Source: Mytilus galloprovincialis
Lineage: Eukaryota; Mollusca; Bivalvia; Mytilida; Mytilidae
DNA: 64,000 bases
Reading direction: 5' to 3'
Assembly (NCBI RefSeq): GCF_965363235.1
Contig: NC_134845.1
Span: 22,880,524 to 22,944,523 of the forward strand
The notes beneath the pieces were generated by a model that was not told the origin of the DNA, did not search any database, and saw only the letters and a program-made list of their open reading frames with translations. How positions within the stretch are numbered: the first letter of the stretch is position 1; each line of letters begins with the position of its first letter. Below are positions 33,101 to 40,962 of this stretch, one piece after another. The translations under genes and the position numbers were made by a program.

Positions 33101-33924
33101 CAAAAGTAATTTATTCCACTATTTTCGAAGGCCTTATTTGAACAATTTATTATCAGGTTTTTAATTGTACCAAGTGTGCTGGTAAGAAGAATAGACAATT
33201 TAGTAGTTGAACAATGGCTTGAAGACGAAATAAATCTATATTTGTAAGGGGTTTTGTGTAGCTTCGGAAGCCAATATATAGTTGGGACTTTCATTGTATT
33301 TGGCTCTGCTTGTAAAGCGGTGGCTAAAAGTTTATGTTTGTTACAGATTTCGTTTTATATATGTTCTACGAGGGACAATATTTCCTAATATTCATGCAAT
33401 AATCCTTTTATTGTATAGCAATATAATATTTGAAAGTAAAAATTGGTTTAAACTAAGATTTTGTCGTTGATGACGTCATGAATTTTGACGATTTATTGCA
33501 CTAGTGCAATATTAGAATTTATTGCAGGCTAACTTTTGGTTACTTTCTGTGGGAAATATTATATTGCTATACAATAATATCAATGATTTTGTGAAAGTCA
33601 AATCATGTAATCAACCTTTTTTTAATTTTAGAGCCAAACACAGAACCAATAATAGACGAACGAGATTTAGCAGAACATGGACGAGGATTCTTGCTAGATC
33701 GGGCAGAATTTTGGGATGGAAGAGGCGTTCACATACCTCGCCCGCCAACAACTGCCTTAGGACTACGTTTATCTAGAATGAACACTAATATGCTTGACTC
33801 TGGTCGTGTATCTAATATATCATACGCATCCACAGTAACCCCGCCACCTCACCCTGAACAACAACAAGAAACACCAAAACAGCCCAAAGAAGCATTCGTT
33901 ATACGTGAACATACTGTGTGCTGA
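18089..33924 (+). CDS. Large charged protein, or alternative cytoplasmic tail of the receptor
   Basis: Exons 18089-18148, 21994-22020, 23659-23685, 24405-24428, 24988-25104, 25525-25872, 26354-26740, 27286-27408, 27595-27708, 28048-28152, 28690-28776, 29043-29283, 29501-29583, 29952-30041, 30305-30599 and 33632-33924 join to 2421 bases, an open frame of 806 residues plus stop. I do not recognise the family. The first half is Lys/Glu/Asp-rich and probably disordered. A PPGY WW-domain motif occurs in exon 26354-26740, a basic FKNKRKSRS patch in 28690-28776, a His/Cys cluster (CHKHDMRH) in 30305-30599, and proline-rich TPPPHPEQQQ near the C terminus. The start is the ATG at 18089. Because the receptor's transmembrane exon also ends in phase 0, exons from 21994 on could instead be its tail, giving about 1180 residues. 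Alternative ends lie at 23144 and 28603. Confidence 0.65.
19577..19700 (+). repeat. SINE-like repeat fragment
   Basis: GATGTGGTATGAGTGTCAAT-like start, GAAAACTCTTCACCAAGTCG, then AGTAGGGTCTTCAAGACGG and TTTGCTCACACCG. The block order matches 9455-9640 and the start of 47566-47640. Non-coding. Confidence 0.5.
19894..20286 (+). repeat. 197-bp tandem duplication
   Basis: Unit 1 (19894-20090) and unit 2 (20091-about 20286) both start TCTACATGTAAGACAAAAGA and end in CAATAACCCACATT or its near match. Shared blocks include ACATCCCTTACTGACGTC and CTCTTGTGAAGCAAATG. Only scattered differences separate them, so the duplication is fairly young. The repeated ACTGACGTC carries a TGACGTC (CRE-like) word; I attach no function to it. 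Confidence 0.8.
21873..21909 (+). repeat. AATAAA plus A-tract: possible retroposed transcript end
   Basis: AATAAA at 21873 and a run of about 15 A from 21895, some 16 bases further on. Same signature as 1275-1313. No ORF upstream. Confidence 0.35.
21994..22020 (+). CDS. 27-base acidic microexon
   Basis: Acceptor TTATTTTGTAG, donor GTAATT. It encodes VDKREDKEE, phase 0 to phase 0. It belongs to a set of small symmetric acidic exons (with 23659-23685 and 24405-24428) that can be included or skipped without changing the frame. Confidence 0.6.
22494..23144 (+). CDS. Alternative last exon, Asn/Asp/Glu-rich tail
   Basis: Acceptor ACAATTTTCAG, phase 0. It encodes EQQKSDENSNDMSQENENL and then about 190 further residues, mostly Asn, Asp, Glu, Lys, Gln and Ile (IDKEIQNNEIINNNTDD, for example). 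It ends TEQITQTVLITPI and a stop at 23144. AATAAA lies 61 bases on, at 23205. There is no good donor near the end, so it is best read as an alternative 3' terminal exon giving a short acidic tail. It has its own ATG at 22527. The composition is that of a disordered region and no domain is visible. Confidence 0.6.
   Translation, partial: EQQKSDENSNDMSQENENLTEEANIDKEIQNNEIINNNTDDKENIDNDQILKPENDYINDDNIENYVGQNNNGIEENKTIDQEIIKNDQNEQMEQSKEIENDDGTETKTDPKDKTIDDNSNPLQNNSIELNEKEGDAKDNNEPKNDVHEDQTPQNETKIEIEDDNSDNNVAKKQNRKVKIYERVDLDGNLDQRKPDDVTGEKNTEQITQTVLITPI
23205..23210 (+). terminator. Polyadenylation signal for the 23144 end
   Basis: AATAAA 61 bases past the stop at 23144, in AACAAATAAATACTC. The position is normal for a polyadenylation signal. 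Confidence 0.5.
23347..23450 (+). CDS. Doubtful alternative exon
   Basis: A good acceptor (TTTCTTTCTGCTTGAACAG) opens a phase-0 frame starting HDLLELHIDAFRLMSNK and running open to 23631. A weak GTAAAA donor at 23451 would close it in phase 0. The composition (Ile, Tyr, Leu) is unlike the neighbouring acidic exons, so it may only be intron. Confidence 0.2.
23659..23685 (+). CDS. 27-base acidic microexon
   Basis: Acceptor TTTTTTTTCAG, donor GTAACA. It encodes IKVKEQEDE, phase 0 to phase 0, and has the same size as 21994-22020. Confidence 0.6.
24405..24428 (+). CDS. 24-base acidic microexon
   Basis: Acceptor TTTATTTTTTAG, donor GTATCT. It encodes QKEDVDDE, phase 0 to phase 0. Third of the small symmetric acidic exons. 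Confidence 0.6.
24988..25104 (+). CDS. Exon of large charged protein
   Basis: Acceptor ACTTTGCAG, donor GTATGT. It encodes AENSGSEGTASSSRVTTPDP and ends GMKKSTDFK. A Ser/Thr-Pro rich stretch (VTTPDPEE) is a likely phosphorylation region. Phase 0 on both sides. Confidence 0.65.
25525..25872 (+). CDS. Exon of large charged protein
   Basis: Acceptor AATATTTTAG, donor GTAAGG. It encodes PQGDLSKVLVTRKMEEQKRK, a basic WTKMKNIFRVKAKKIKV segment, an acidic NSDSDDERLH segment and an ending in DSDDDDE. Phase 0 on both sides. A SINE-like repeat follows in the intron (25965-26240). Confidence 0.7.
25965..26240 (+). repeat. SINE-like repeat, second copy
   Basis: Full-length relative of 9765-10045. Shared words include GTGTGACCTACCGAATA, TTACCGGATTTG, CTTACCCTTCCGGAGCACCT, TTAGTTTTCTATGTT, AGCCATGGCGTTGTCAGTTT and CTCTGGTATCTTTC. 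Its 3' part is also found at 61863-61935 and, inverted, at 53590-53660. Confidence 0.65.
26354..26740 (+). CDS. Exon of large charged protein with PPxY motif
   Basis: Acceptor TTAACTTCCAG, donor GTAAGT. It encodes EFGGIIDDEKKRREHEKIEQ and a long Lys/Glu/Gln segment likely to be helical or coiled-coil, then DSGVDSPDF and TEPPPGYIRDSTGQII. PPGY fits the PPxY ligand of WW domains, as in NEDD4-type ubiquitin ligases; that binding is inference. DSGVDS resembles a DSGxxS phosphodegron, also inference. Phase 0 on both sides. Confidence 0.7.
27286..27408 (+). CDS. Exon of large charged protein
   Basis: Acceptor TTTTTTGTAAAG, donor GTAAGT. It encodes RLYDGKVMTQEEMQSIFPTA, then LGMLFHVPRLKRTSHGRPTG. 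Less charged and more hydrophobic than its neighbours, so this may be a small folded or binding segment. Phase 0 on both sides. Confidence 0.65.
27595..27708 (+). CDS. Exon of large charged protein
   Basis: Acceptor CTGTTTATAG, donor GTAAAT. It encodes EYIEDPFGPKLENDKESIRN and ends KPKHPRSSKG. Phase 0 on both sides. Confidence 0.65.
28048..28152 (+). CDS. Exon of large charged protein
   Basis: Acceptor ATAATTGCAG, donor GTATGA. It encodes SARRDIKEKTVAFDMDDGQS and ends VEDEDEWK. Phase 0 on both sides. The next exon is either 28541 (terminal) or 28690. Confidence 0.65.
28541..28603 (+). CDS. Alternative short last exon
   Basis: Acceptor CATTCCTTTTTTCAG, phase 0. It encodes TLPPQVMNLLNHKEESGDLE and a TAA at 28601. 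ATTAAA, a common variant polyadenylation signal, directly follows the stop (28604). Using it would remove the whole C-terminal third of the protein. Confidence 0.45.
   Translation, partial: TLPPQVMNLLNHKEESGDLE
28690..28776 (+). CDS. Basic exon of large charged protein
   Basis: Acceptor TTATTTGTAG, donor GTAAGA. It encodes HRRDSSTTNRELLRKRLFKN, then KRKSRSHGG. The KNKRKSR cluster resembles a monopartite nuclear-localisation signal, which would matter only for a soluble form. Phase 0 on both sides. Confidence 0.65.
29043..29283 (+). CDS. Exon of large charged protein
   Basis: Acceptor TTTGTCATACAG, donor GTAAGT. It encodes ADNKMFMSDDGRPRELSDLV, then IPQNSANKYLLNGRAPIPG and ends KKILERSPSLK. 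It enters in phase 0 and leaves in phase 1, so from here on the exons are not freely skippable. Confidence 0.7.
29501..29583 (+). CDS. Exon of large charged protein
   Basis: Acceptor TAAAATTGCAG, donor GTATAT. It completes an Arg codon and encodes PPGVPRQAFTEQDPDDIRVS, ending IDNEENE. Phase 1 in, phase 0 out. Confidence 0.65.
29952..30041 (+). CDS. Exon of large charged protein
   Basis: Acceptor TTCATGTTACAG, donor GTACAA. It encodes NRLQRQENGINIGSDDEFFL and ends DDREQQPE. Phase 0 on both sides. Confidence 0.65.
30305..30599 (+). CDS. Exon of large charged protein with His/Cys cluster
   Basis: Acceptor TTCTTTTCAG, donor GTAAGT. It encodes QFFTHTRRPGQTTVRPLPGS, HDMFCHKHDMRHALPWSLI, and a C-terminal charged helix DDRRLRELLEELYKDKKYF. 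The Cys/His cluster could bind a metal, but it matches no zinc-finger spacing I know. It leaves in phase 1. Confidence 0.7.
31279..33405 (-). mobile_element. Penelope-like retroelement bracketed by inverted repeats
   Basis: On the minus strand lie an open reverse-transcriptase frame (31987-33294) and a 3' untranslated tail ending at 31351. The tail is matched almost throughout by the plus-strand fragment 57060-57784, which fixes the 3' end of the family. Outside the element, TTATTGCATGAATATT (31282) has its inverse AATATTCATGCAATAA (33387) on the other side, and each arm extends through an ATATTGTCCC-like block. So either the element has inverted termini or it landed inside a fold-back element. 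It appears 5'-truncated. Penelope-like assignment rests on the RT motifs and is fairly firm. Confidence 0.65.
31987..33294 (-). CDS. Reverse transcriptase of a Penelope-like element
   Basis: An open frame of 435 residues. Motifs in order: YWLPKLHKTPYKYRFIS (about residue 7), FDFSTLYTTLPH (RT block with the first catalytic Asp, about 90), IIGIPMGTNCAPLIADLFL (about 170) and FRYLDDILAL (the catalytic D-D pair, about 220). It ends LIRSLHRN and a stop. The IPMGTNCAPL form is common in Penelope-type RTs of molluscs and other invertebrates. No GIY-YIG endonuclease is visible in the frame. The N-terminal part usual for the family is missing. It lies antisense to the host gene, in its last intron. 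Expression is unknown. Confidence 0.75.
   Translation of the reverse strand: MKVPTIYWLPKLHKTPYKYRFISSSSHCSTTKLSILLTSTLGTIKNLIINCSNKAFENSGINYFWSVKNSLEVLDKLHAYIGDFESVQSFDFSTLYTTLPHILIKKKFTHLIKWAFKKSECEYICSNSFRSFFSSNKQKNYVNWTCFDTIYALEFLLDNIFVRFGDSVYRQIIGIPMGTNCAPLIADLFLYCYELQFMTKISKDPSKQHLINKFNNTFRYLDDILALNNDDFSMYINEIYPVELTLNKANTNNDHCPFLDLDTYITNGKLNTKIYDKRDDFSFPIVNYPFLDGDVPLSPSYGVFISQLVRFARVCNNVLDFNERNLCITEKLLHQGFRYHKLVKTFTKFYHRYKDIIRKYSSTCRLLIRSGISHPIFYGNILYKAQMCQYSPQKLTKPLNRLIKKGYNYDTVVKSLKIAYFGVNIESLIRSLHRN
33632..33924 (+). CDS. Last exon of large charged protein
   Basis: Acceptor CTTTTTTTAATTTTAG. It completes a Glu codon, then encodes PNTEPIIDERDLAEHGRGFL, DRAEFWDGRGVHIPRPPTTA and a Pro/Gln-rich end TPPPHPEQQQETPKQP, finishing REHTVC. 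The IPRPP and TPPPHP stretches could be SH3-type ligands (inference). TGA at 33922-33924. Confidence 0.7.
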
Positions 33925-34104
33925 TAAATCATGTACACGTCTTATTGTTGATGTGCTCATCACTGTAATAAGTTGAAATCAAAATCAATGTCTCGTATAC
34001 GTGATCATTACTTTTAATCACGATATTGTGTATATGGAGAAATTTTGTTTCTTTCGTTTTTAAAACAATACTTTACAAGTCAAAACAGAATGCATATAAG
34101 AAAT

Positions 34105-34110
34105 AATAAA
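34105..34110 (+). terminator. Polyadenylation signal for the 33924 end
   Basis: AATAAA 180 bases past the stop, in AGAAATAATAAAGTG. The minisatellite begins about 300 bases downstream. Confidence 0.5.
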
Positions 34111-34419
34111 GTGTTATGAACAAATTATTACTATAAACACAAAAGTATTATTAAGCTTCCTGTGATATTTGCCGTATCAATCATTGTTATTTATTGATAT
34201 TAAAAATGTATTTGTTATCAAATTGTTTTGTTTCTTTTCAAAATACCCCGTTTTTCTGATTCTACACTCGAAAGGAAAATAAATGTAAGTTTTAGATAGA
34301 AATAATATTGAGAAGTGAACATACGAAAAAACTCTGATGGCAAGCTGGCCATGGTCTAGTGGCTTTTTTAGTTCTTGGTGATCACGTGCAAAACAGACCA
34401 AATCAACCCCCATCACTAC

Positions 34420-37320
34420 TATGCTCACGTTTACAACACACCACATCAACCACCAACATTCTTACGTATACAACACACCACATCAAACACCAACATTCTT
34501 ACGTATACAACACACCACATCAAACACCAACATGATTACGTATACAACAGACCACATCAAACACCAATATGATAACGTACTAAACACCAACATGCTAATG
34601 TACTCAACAGACCACATCAACCACCAAACACTACTATTCTTACGTATACCACAAACCCCATTTACCACCAACACTGTCATGCTCACATATACAACAGACC
34701 AAAACATATCAACTACAAAAACTGCCATACTCATATATACAACAGATCACAACAACCATCGACACAACCATGCTTCTGAATACAATAGATAACATCAACC
34801 ACCAGTTTTATCATGCTCATGGATACAACAGACCATATCAACCACCAACAACGCCATGCTTACGTATACAACATACCAAACTAACTACCAACACTACCAT
34901 GCTCATGTATACCAATTACAACATCAAATTGAATCACCAAACACTTCCATGGTCACATAAACAACATACACATCAACCACCAACACTATCATGCTCATAT
35001 ATACAACAGACCACATTAACCACAAACAATATCATACTCACGAATACAACAGACCACAGCAATGCCAACACTACCATGCTCACCTATACAATATACCATA
35101 TCAACCAACAAGACGTCCTTGCTCATGTATTCAATAGCCCACATCAATTAACAACACTACCATGCTCAAGTTTACAATAGGCCCACTTAATCACCAATAC
35201 TGTAACGCTCACGTATACAACAGACCACATAAACAAATAACACTGTCATGCTCACATTAACAGGCCACATAAACCACCAACACTGCCATGTTCACGGAAA
35301 CAAAAGACCACATCAACAACCAACACTATCGTCACACGGATACAACAGATCACATCAACCACCAACACTATCATATTTACTGATAGATTGTACAACATAC
35401 CAAACTAACCACCAACACAAACATGCACACGTATACAGCAGAACGCATCACCCAACAACTCAAACATTCACACGGATACAACAAATCATATCAACTTCAA
35501 AAACTCATATTATCACATACAACAGATTACCACAACCACCAATACAACCATGCCTCTGAATACAACAGATAACATCAACAGCCAATCATTCCATGCTCAC
35601 GTATAAAACAGACTACATCAACCACCAATGATATCATGCTCATGTATACAACAAACCATATCAACTTCAAAAACTCATATACTCACATACAACAGATTAC
35701 CACAAAATCCAACACAACCATGCTTCTGAATACAACAGATAACATCAACAGCCAACTATTCCAACTACATCAACCACCAATGCTATCATGCTCATGTATA
35801 CAACAAACCACATTAACCACCAACACCACCATGCTCACGTATACAACACATCACATCAACCAACAACACTGTCATGCTCATGTATGTAACAGACCACATT
35901 GTCCACCAACAATATTATCCTTACGAATACAACATACCACCACTACCATGCTCATGTTTACAATATACAATATCAGCTAACAACACTTCCATGCTCATGC
36001 TTTTGATAGACCACATCAACTAATAAAACTACCATGTTCACATTAACAACATACCAGATCAACCAACATGAACCCATCAGACTACAAAATTAACCAACAA
36101 AATTACCATGCTCATGTAAACAACAGACCATATCATCTTCCACCACTGTCATGCTCAAGGATACAACAGACGAAATCAACCACCAACACTACCATGCACA
36201 ACTATACAACATACAACATCATCTATCGACACTTCCATGTTCAAATATACCACCGACCACATCAAATAACAACACTACCATGATCATGTATACAACCCAC
36301 CATATCAACCATTAACAATGTCATGTTCACGAATATAACAGACCACACCAACCACAAAAACACTGTCATATTCACGAATATAACAGACCACACCAACCAT
36401 CAACACTGTCATGTTCACGAATATAACAGACCACTCCAACCACCAACACTGTCATGTTCACGAATATAACAGACCACACCAACCAACAACACTGTCATGT
36501 TCACGAATATAACAGACCACATTAACCAACAACACTGTCATGTTCACGAATATAACAGACCACACCAACCACCAACACTGTCATGTTCACGAATATAATT
36601 GACCACACCAACCACTAACACTGTCATGTTCACGAATATAATTGACCACACCAACCACCAACACTGTCATGTTCACGAATATAAACCACCAACACTGTCA
36701 TGTTCACGAATATAACAGACCACACCAACCAGCAATACTGTCATGTTCACGAATATAACAGACCACACCAACCACCAACACTGTCATGTTCACGAATATA
36801 ACAGACCACACAAACCACCAACACTGTCTTGTTCACGAATATAATTGACCACACCAACCACCAACACTGTCATGTTCACGAATATAACAGACCACACCAA
36901 CCACCAACACTGTCATGTTCACGAATATATTTGACCACACCAACCGCCAACACTGTCATGTTCACGAATATAATTGACCACACCAACCACCAATAATGTC
37001 ATGTTCACGAATATAACAGACTATATCAACTAACAACACTACCATGCAGACCACACCATTAACCACTAAAACTACCATGCTCACGGTTACAACAGACATC
37101 CCAAACTACCTACACTACCATGCTGACGTAAACAACAGACCACATCAACCAACAAACACTTCCATGCCCACGTATACAACAGTCCTTATCAACCACCAAC
37201 ACTGCCATACTCACGTATTCAACAAACCAAAACAAAGAACAACACTACAATGCTAATAAAAACAACAGACCCCTTCAGCCACATCAACCACCAACACCAC
37301 CATGCTCACGTTTACTAAAT
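34420..37320 (+). repeat. Minisatellite, 43-bp unit with homogenised core
   Basis: About 2.9 kb of tandem units built on CAACAGACCACATCAACCAC followed by CAACACTACCATGCTCACG-like sequence. The first units are 37 bp long; most later ones are near 43 bp. From 36325 to 37012 the units are nearly identical: I count 17 copies of TTCACGAATATA, with the variants AACAGACC and AATTGACC interleaved. The edges are diverged. That is the usual pattern of unequal exchange acting in the middle of an array. Many short open frames rich in Thr, His, Asn and Gln cross it, but they are a by-product of the repeat. Confidence 0.9.
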
Positions 37321-39998
37321 ATTTAAAGAACTTTCGACAGGTTAATACAAGATTTGCTAACATCATCCTAAGACGGTCTCGAGGCGAGGTCTGATATATG
37401 TCATAAGACAGTCCTAAAAGGATCATACGATATTTCCTAAGGTATGCCTTTTGCCATTTCATAGGATATCTTCTTGAAACCCGTCCCCAAATTTAAAAAA
37501 AAATCGGATTCAATATATCATACGTCATCATTTAAATTCGTTATAAAACCAAATCATCCGATGAAGATATTGATTTCCAAATCGGTTTCTTGTTGATTTC
37601 ATCTTCATTTGTGTATTCGACCATGATCGTTTTAGACTACCATTTAAATAGATTTGTATATACTTATTAAAAAATTTGGTATATTCACAGTTATCATATG
37701 TTGAATTTCTATAATGAAGCTTTTGAGTAAAAGAAATTTCCGATATCAAGTTCATTCAATCCAAAATAAATTTTGTTTTGCTAATCAATTGTGTTGCCAG
37801 AGGTTGAACTTCTACGTGACCATTCAGTGGAATGAAATATTTGATAAGTAAATCGGTTCTTTATCACAGTTATAAGTAATTATTTCTGAATAATATTTTA
37901 GAGTAAATAAAAAGTTGAAGAACTGAAAATGATTGTTCATTAACGCTCAGTTGCAAATATTTCATGCAAATTCTTGAGGAGAATAGAAAATCATATGAAC
38001 TGGTTCTACAATGTGAATATCTAGGATGGAATGCATGACTATGTAACTGTCACTAGGAAAAGATGTCATTTTCTAGTAGAGTCAGAAATTTAGTCTTGAA
38101 ACAGGCTTTATGCGAATCCTTCGAATTTAAATTCTTCCTTCTAGAGCGATCTTGACACGTGATCTCTAACATGAGCCATCAATTCACATAAATAGCCCTG
38201 AAATTTTATGAAATATAATAGTCTAAATACGCCATGTCGTCATTTAGAGTAATTTGTTCTGAGTGCTAAGGTTTATGGGGTCTCTATTTCAGTAATTTCG
38301 TTTTTCATTGCAGACTGGTCACATTTAAACTGTTCTATTTAGTAGACCAGGTTTGTCATATAGAATATTCTGCGTAGTCATTCTATATATTAATTTGATT
38401 TTATAAATAGACAAAAAGCAATACATATATTCCTCACCAAACCGACATACATGTACACCTTTGTTTAAATTCATAAGTCTTCTAAAAGTTTATATACACA
38501 CAGATTAAGATAAATAAAATTGAAAATAGCATAGATTTTGATTTATTTTTATATTATCAATGTATGGTATCAACAATCTTATACATATTAATAAACCATA
38601 ACAGTATAAATAAGTAATGTTAATATTTAGTTTCTAACAATCTACATACTTTTTTTCAATTATGAATGACAAATTGAAATGGTATTGTGTAAGAATGTTA
38701 AGCTTTATATTACTGCAATAAAGAACTGAAGTAATTGTTCAATTGTCCTTAATATGATACTTTCAAATCAATATTTTCAAAAGTTATGAATGCTGCATTA
38801 CACTTAATATTTTAGTTGACACCACCGTGGTCTTTACGTGGGTTTAAATAAACGTCTGTACTTAACTAATTACAAATTAAATGCTGAAAAGGGAAATTTT
38901 AATAATATTCTTTTATCTGTAGTCAATACAATATCGATGTTTAAAACTTTTAAAAGTGTTTTGAACCTCTTTGTATAATGGTCACACGTCTGGATGATTT
39001 TCTTTTATTTTATCGTATTTTGGCAATCATTTCTAATACTGTAATGACAAAGTTTGAAAGGAAATCAAAAACCATATAAACATATGAAATATTAAATGAA
39101 ATGAGCCATTTTCTATAACGCTTTTTAAATGCATTATTCAATTTATGAAAGGGGTACATGAACTTTTAAGAGACAAGTATTTAAAAAGGGGGATAAGTAT
39201 CGCAATATATTAAGATTTAAATTCGGGTTACAATGTGAGGGATATGGTTTACGTCAGAAAGACGTCGTACGATCAAGTTTTTCATCGTGTCAGATATGCA
39301 GTTCCAATCAAAAAAGAATTTTGCATGATAACTAGGTCATTATGTAATTTCCTTTAATTGTTAGAATGACTTTGTTATGTTTCGTATCGTCAGACTTAAA
39401 TAGGGTCGACCAGTCTGATTTTATAATAGTTCTCGTAAGGACAAACATGTACGAAGAATATGGTCCGATTAAAATTTAGCCATGTAGAAAATTATGAAAA
39501 ATAAGATTCACATACAATATTTAGTTAAATTTAAAACCACAGTAAATCCTATTCTTGTGCATTATAATTAAATAAATATTTCTTGTTTCTAAAATAAGGA
39601 GACACGTTGTTTGATTATGAACCAATCAAAAAGAAGAATAATTACTTGCTCTATGACAGCAAACAAGAGAAAAGAAAACCATATATATATAACAGACAGA
39701 AACCAAAGACAACCATTGAATTATACACAATTTTTAATGTAGCATTCGTCACACAGCAGTTTTGTTGTCAGATTTTAGGATTGAGTTACCTGATAAAAAT
39801 GATTTTTTTTTTTATACATGTACATGATAATTTTTTATCTATAAATAATTAAATTTTGGATGTAACGCGTCTTCCTATTGGCTGACGTTATTTTATTATC
39901 AGCCCTTAGACATAATTTAGTCATGTGACCGTGACGTCATCAACGTTTTTTTTTTATGGTTTTCTACGGTTTAAAATGGAATTTAGAATTAAATTATA
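37321..39998. other. Intergenic, nothing recognised
   Basis: AT-rich sequence on the far side of the minisatellite. The open frames at 37253-37462, 37528-37755 and 39607-39852 are short, have no family resemblance and no splice context. No repeat recurring elsewhere in the window was noticed here. Confidence 0.5.
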
Positions 39999-40150
39999 AG
40001 AAATGACTGTAATATTTTTTCTGTCTATTCGAAATAACATAAAAAATGAAGTGCACACTGTTAAATAACCCGCTACGCGCGTTATTCAGTGTGCACCAAA
40101 TTTTGTATGTTATTTCTTCATAGACAGAAAAAATATTAAAGTCATTCCTT
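39999..40150. repeat. Fold-back element with about 70-bp arms
   Basis: The left arm runs from AAATGACTGTAATATTTTTT through TCTGTCTAT, GAAATAACAT and GTGCACACTG. The right arm repeats these in reverse: CAGTGTGCAC, ATGTTATTTC, ATAGACAGA, AAAATATT and GTCATT. The centre is CCCGCTACGCGCGTTATT. Mismatches are few. It is non-coding and would form a long hairpin. It resembles a MITE of the fold-back kind. Confidence 0.8.
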
Positions 40151-40962
40151 AAATGTAATAAAGTTTTAATAGGATATTCATTGCATACAAAAAGTACTAA
40201 ATCAAGTTCTGCATTTTGTAATACTGTACAAAAAATAATATATAACGCTGTGGTCACGGATAGCACAAACAGACGACCAACGTATGAAAAAAAAAAAGTT
40301 TTCCGTTGGGAGTTCGTTGATGTACTGACCAAATAAAACGGACGCGTAACGAATGCATAACGGACACACACAGATATGCAATGAACGAGAAACGGAGACG
40401 TACCGGACAGAACAGACGAATACCGCATAAAACGAACACAAGTCATAACGGAAACGTACCGGGGAAAACAGATTAACAAGATGTGCGGAAAAATTGAAGG
40501 CGAAATTAATAATACATGTAAATCTCATAAATATTCAAAATATTTCCGTGTTACTGTTTTTGGCTTGTTCTTCAAAATGCCACCAAAGTGAAGTGTCTGG
40601 CCTGAATAAAAGCTGCATAATAGTGAAGACGTGTGGTCTTACTCTGAGATCTATATACTGAGCCAAAAAAGTTTAGCAACAAAAATGTGAAATTTTATTT
40701 TATTACAAAATCATAACAACACATAATTTTAATAAAAATAAAATAAAATTATGACATGACAGAAGCAACATGAATATTTATCACCCACATTCATTATGAT
40801 TTTCTTTGTATGGAGCGTGGGAGGTTCAAAATGTGTAAATGAGTATAGTGTTATTCAAAATCAATTTCTCTGCCATGCCCTAAGTGCACCAATGATGGAC
40901 TGGCAGGCAAACCAGCAGCTGCCCTTAGTCAATGCACTACTCTTGAGGCCAGAAAACACTTG

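Larger units (their letters stand above)
30600..33631 (+). other. Last intron, hosting a Penelope-like element
   Basis: A 3 kb intron. Its first 680 bases show nothing I can name. The remainder is the bracketed reverse-transcriptase element (31279-33405) and 3' flanking sequence rich in TTATTGCA / TGCAATA words. Confidence 0.65.

Noticed and set aside
34375-36283. Several open frames of 65-136 codons rich in Thr, His, Asn and Gln
   Set aside because: They are translations of the 43-bp minisatellite in different frames and break wherever the unit length varies.
39994-40479. 161-codon minus-strand frame
   Set aside because: It starts in low-complexity sequence rich in ACGGACA-like words and runs into a fold-back element; no domain and no coherent splice context.
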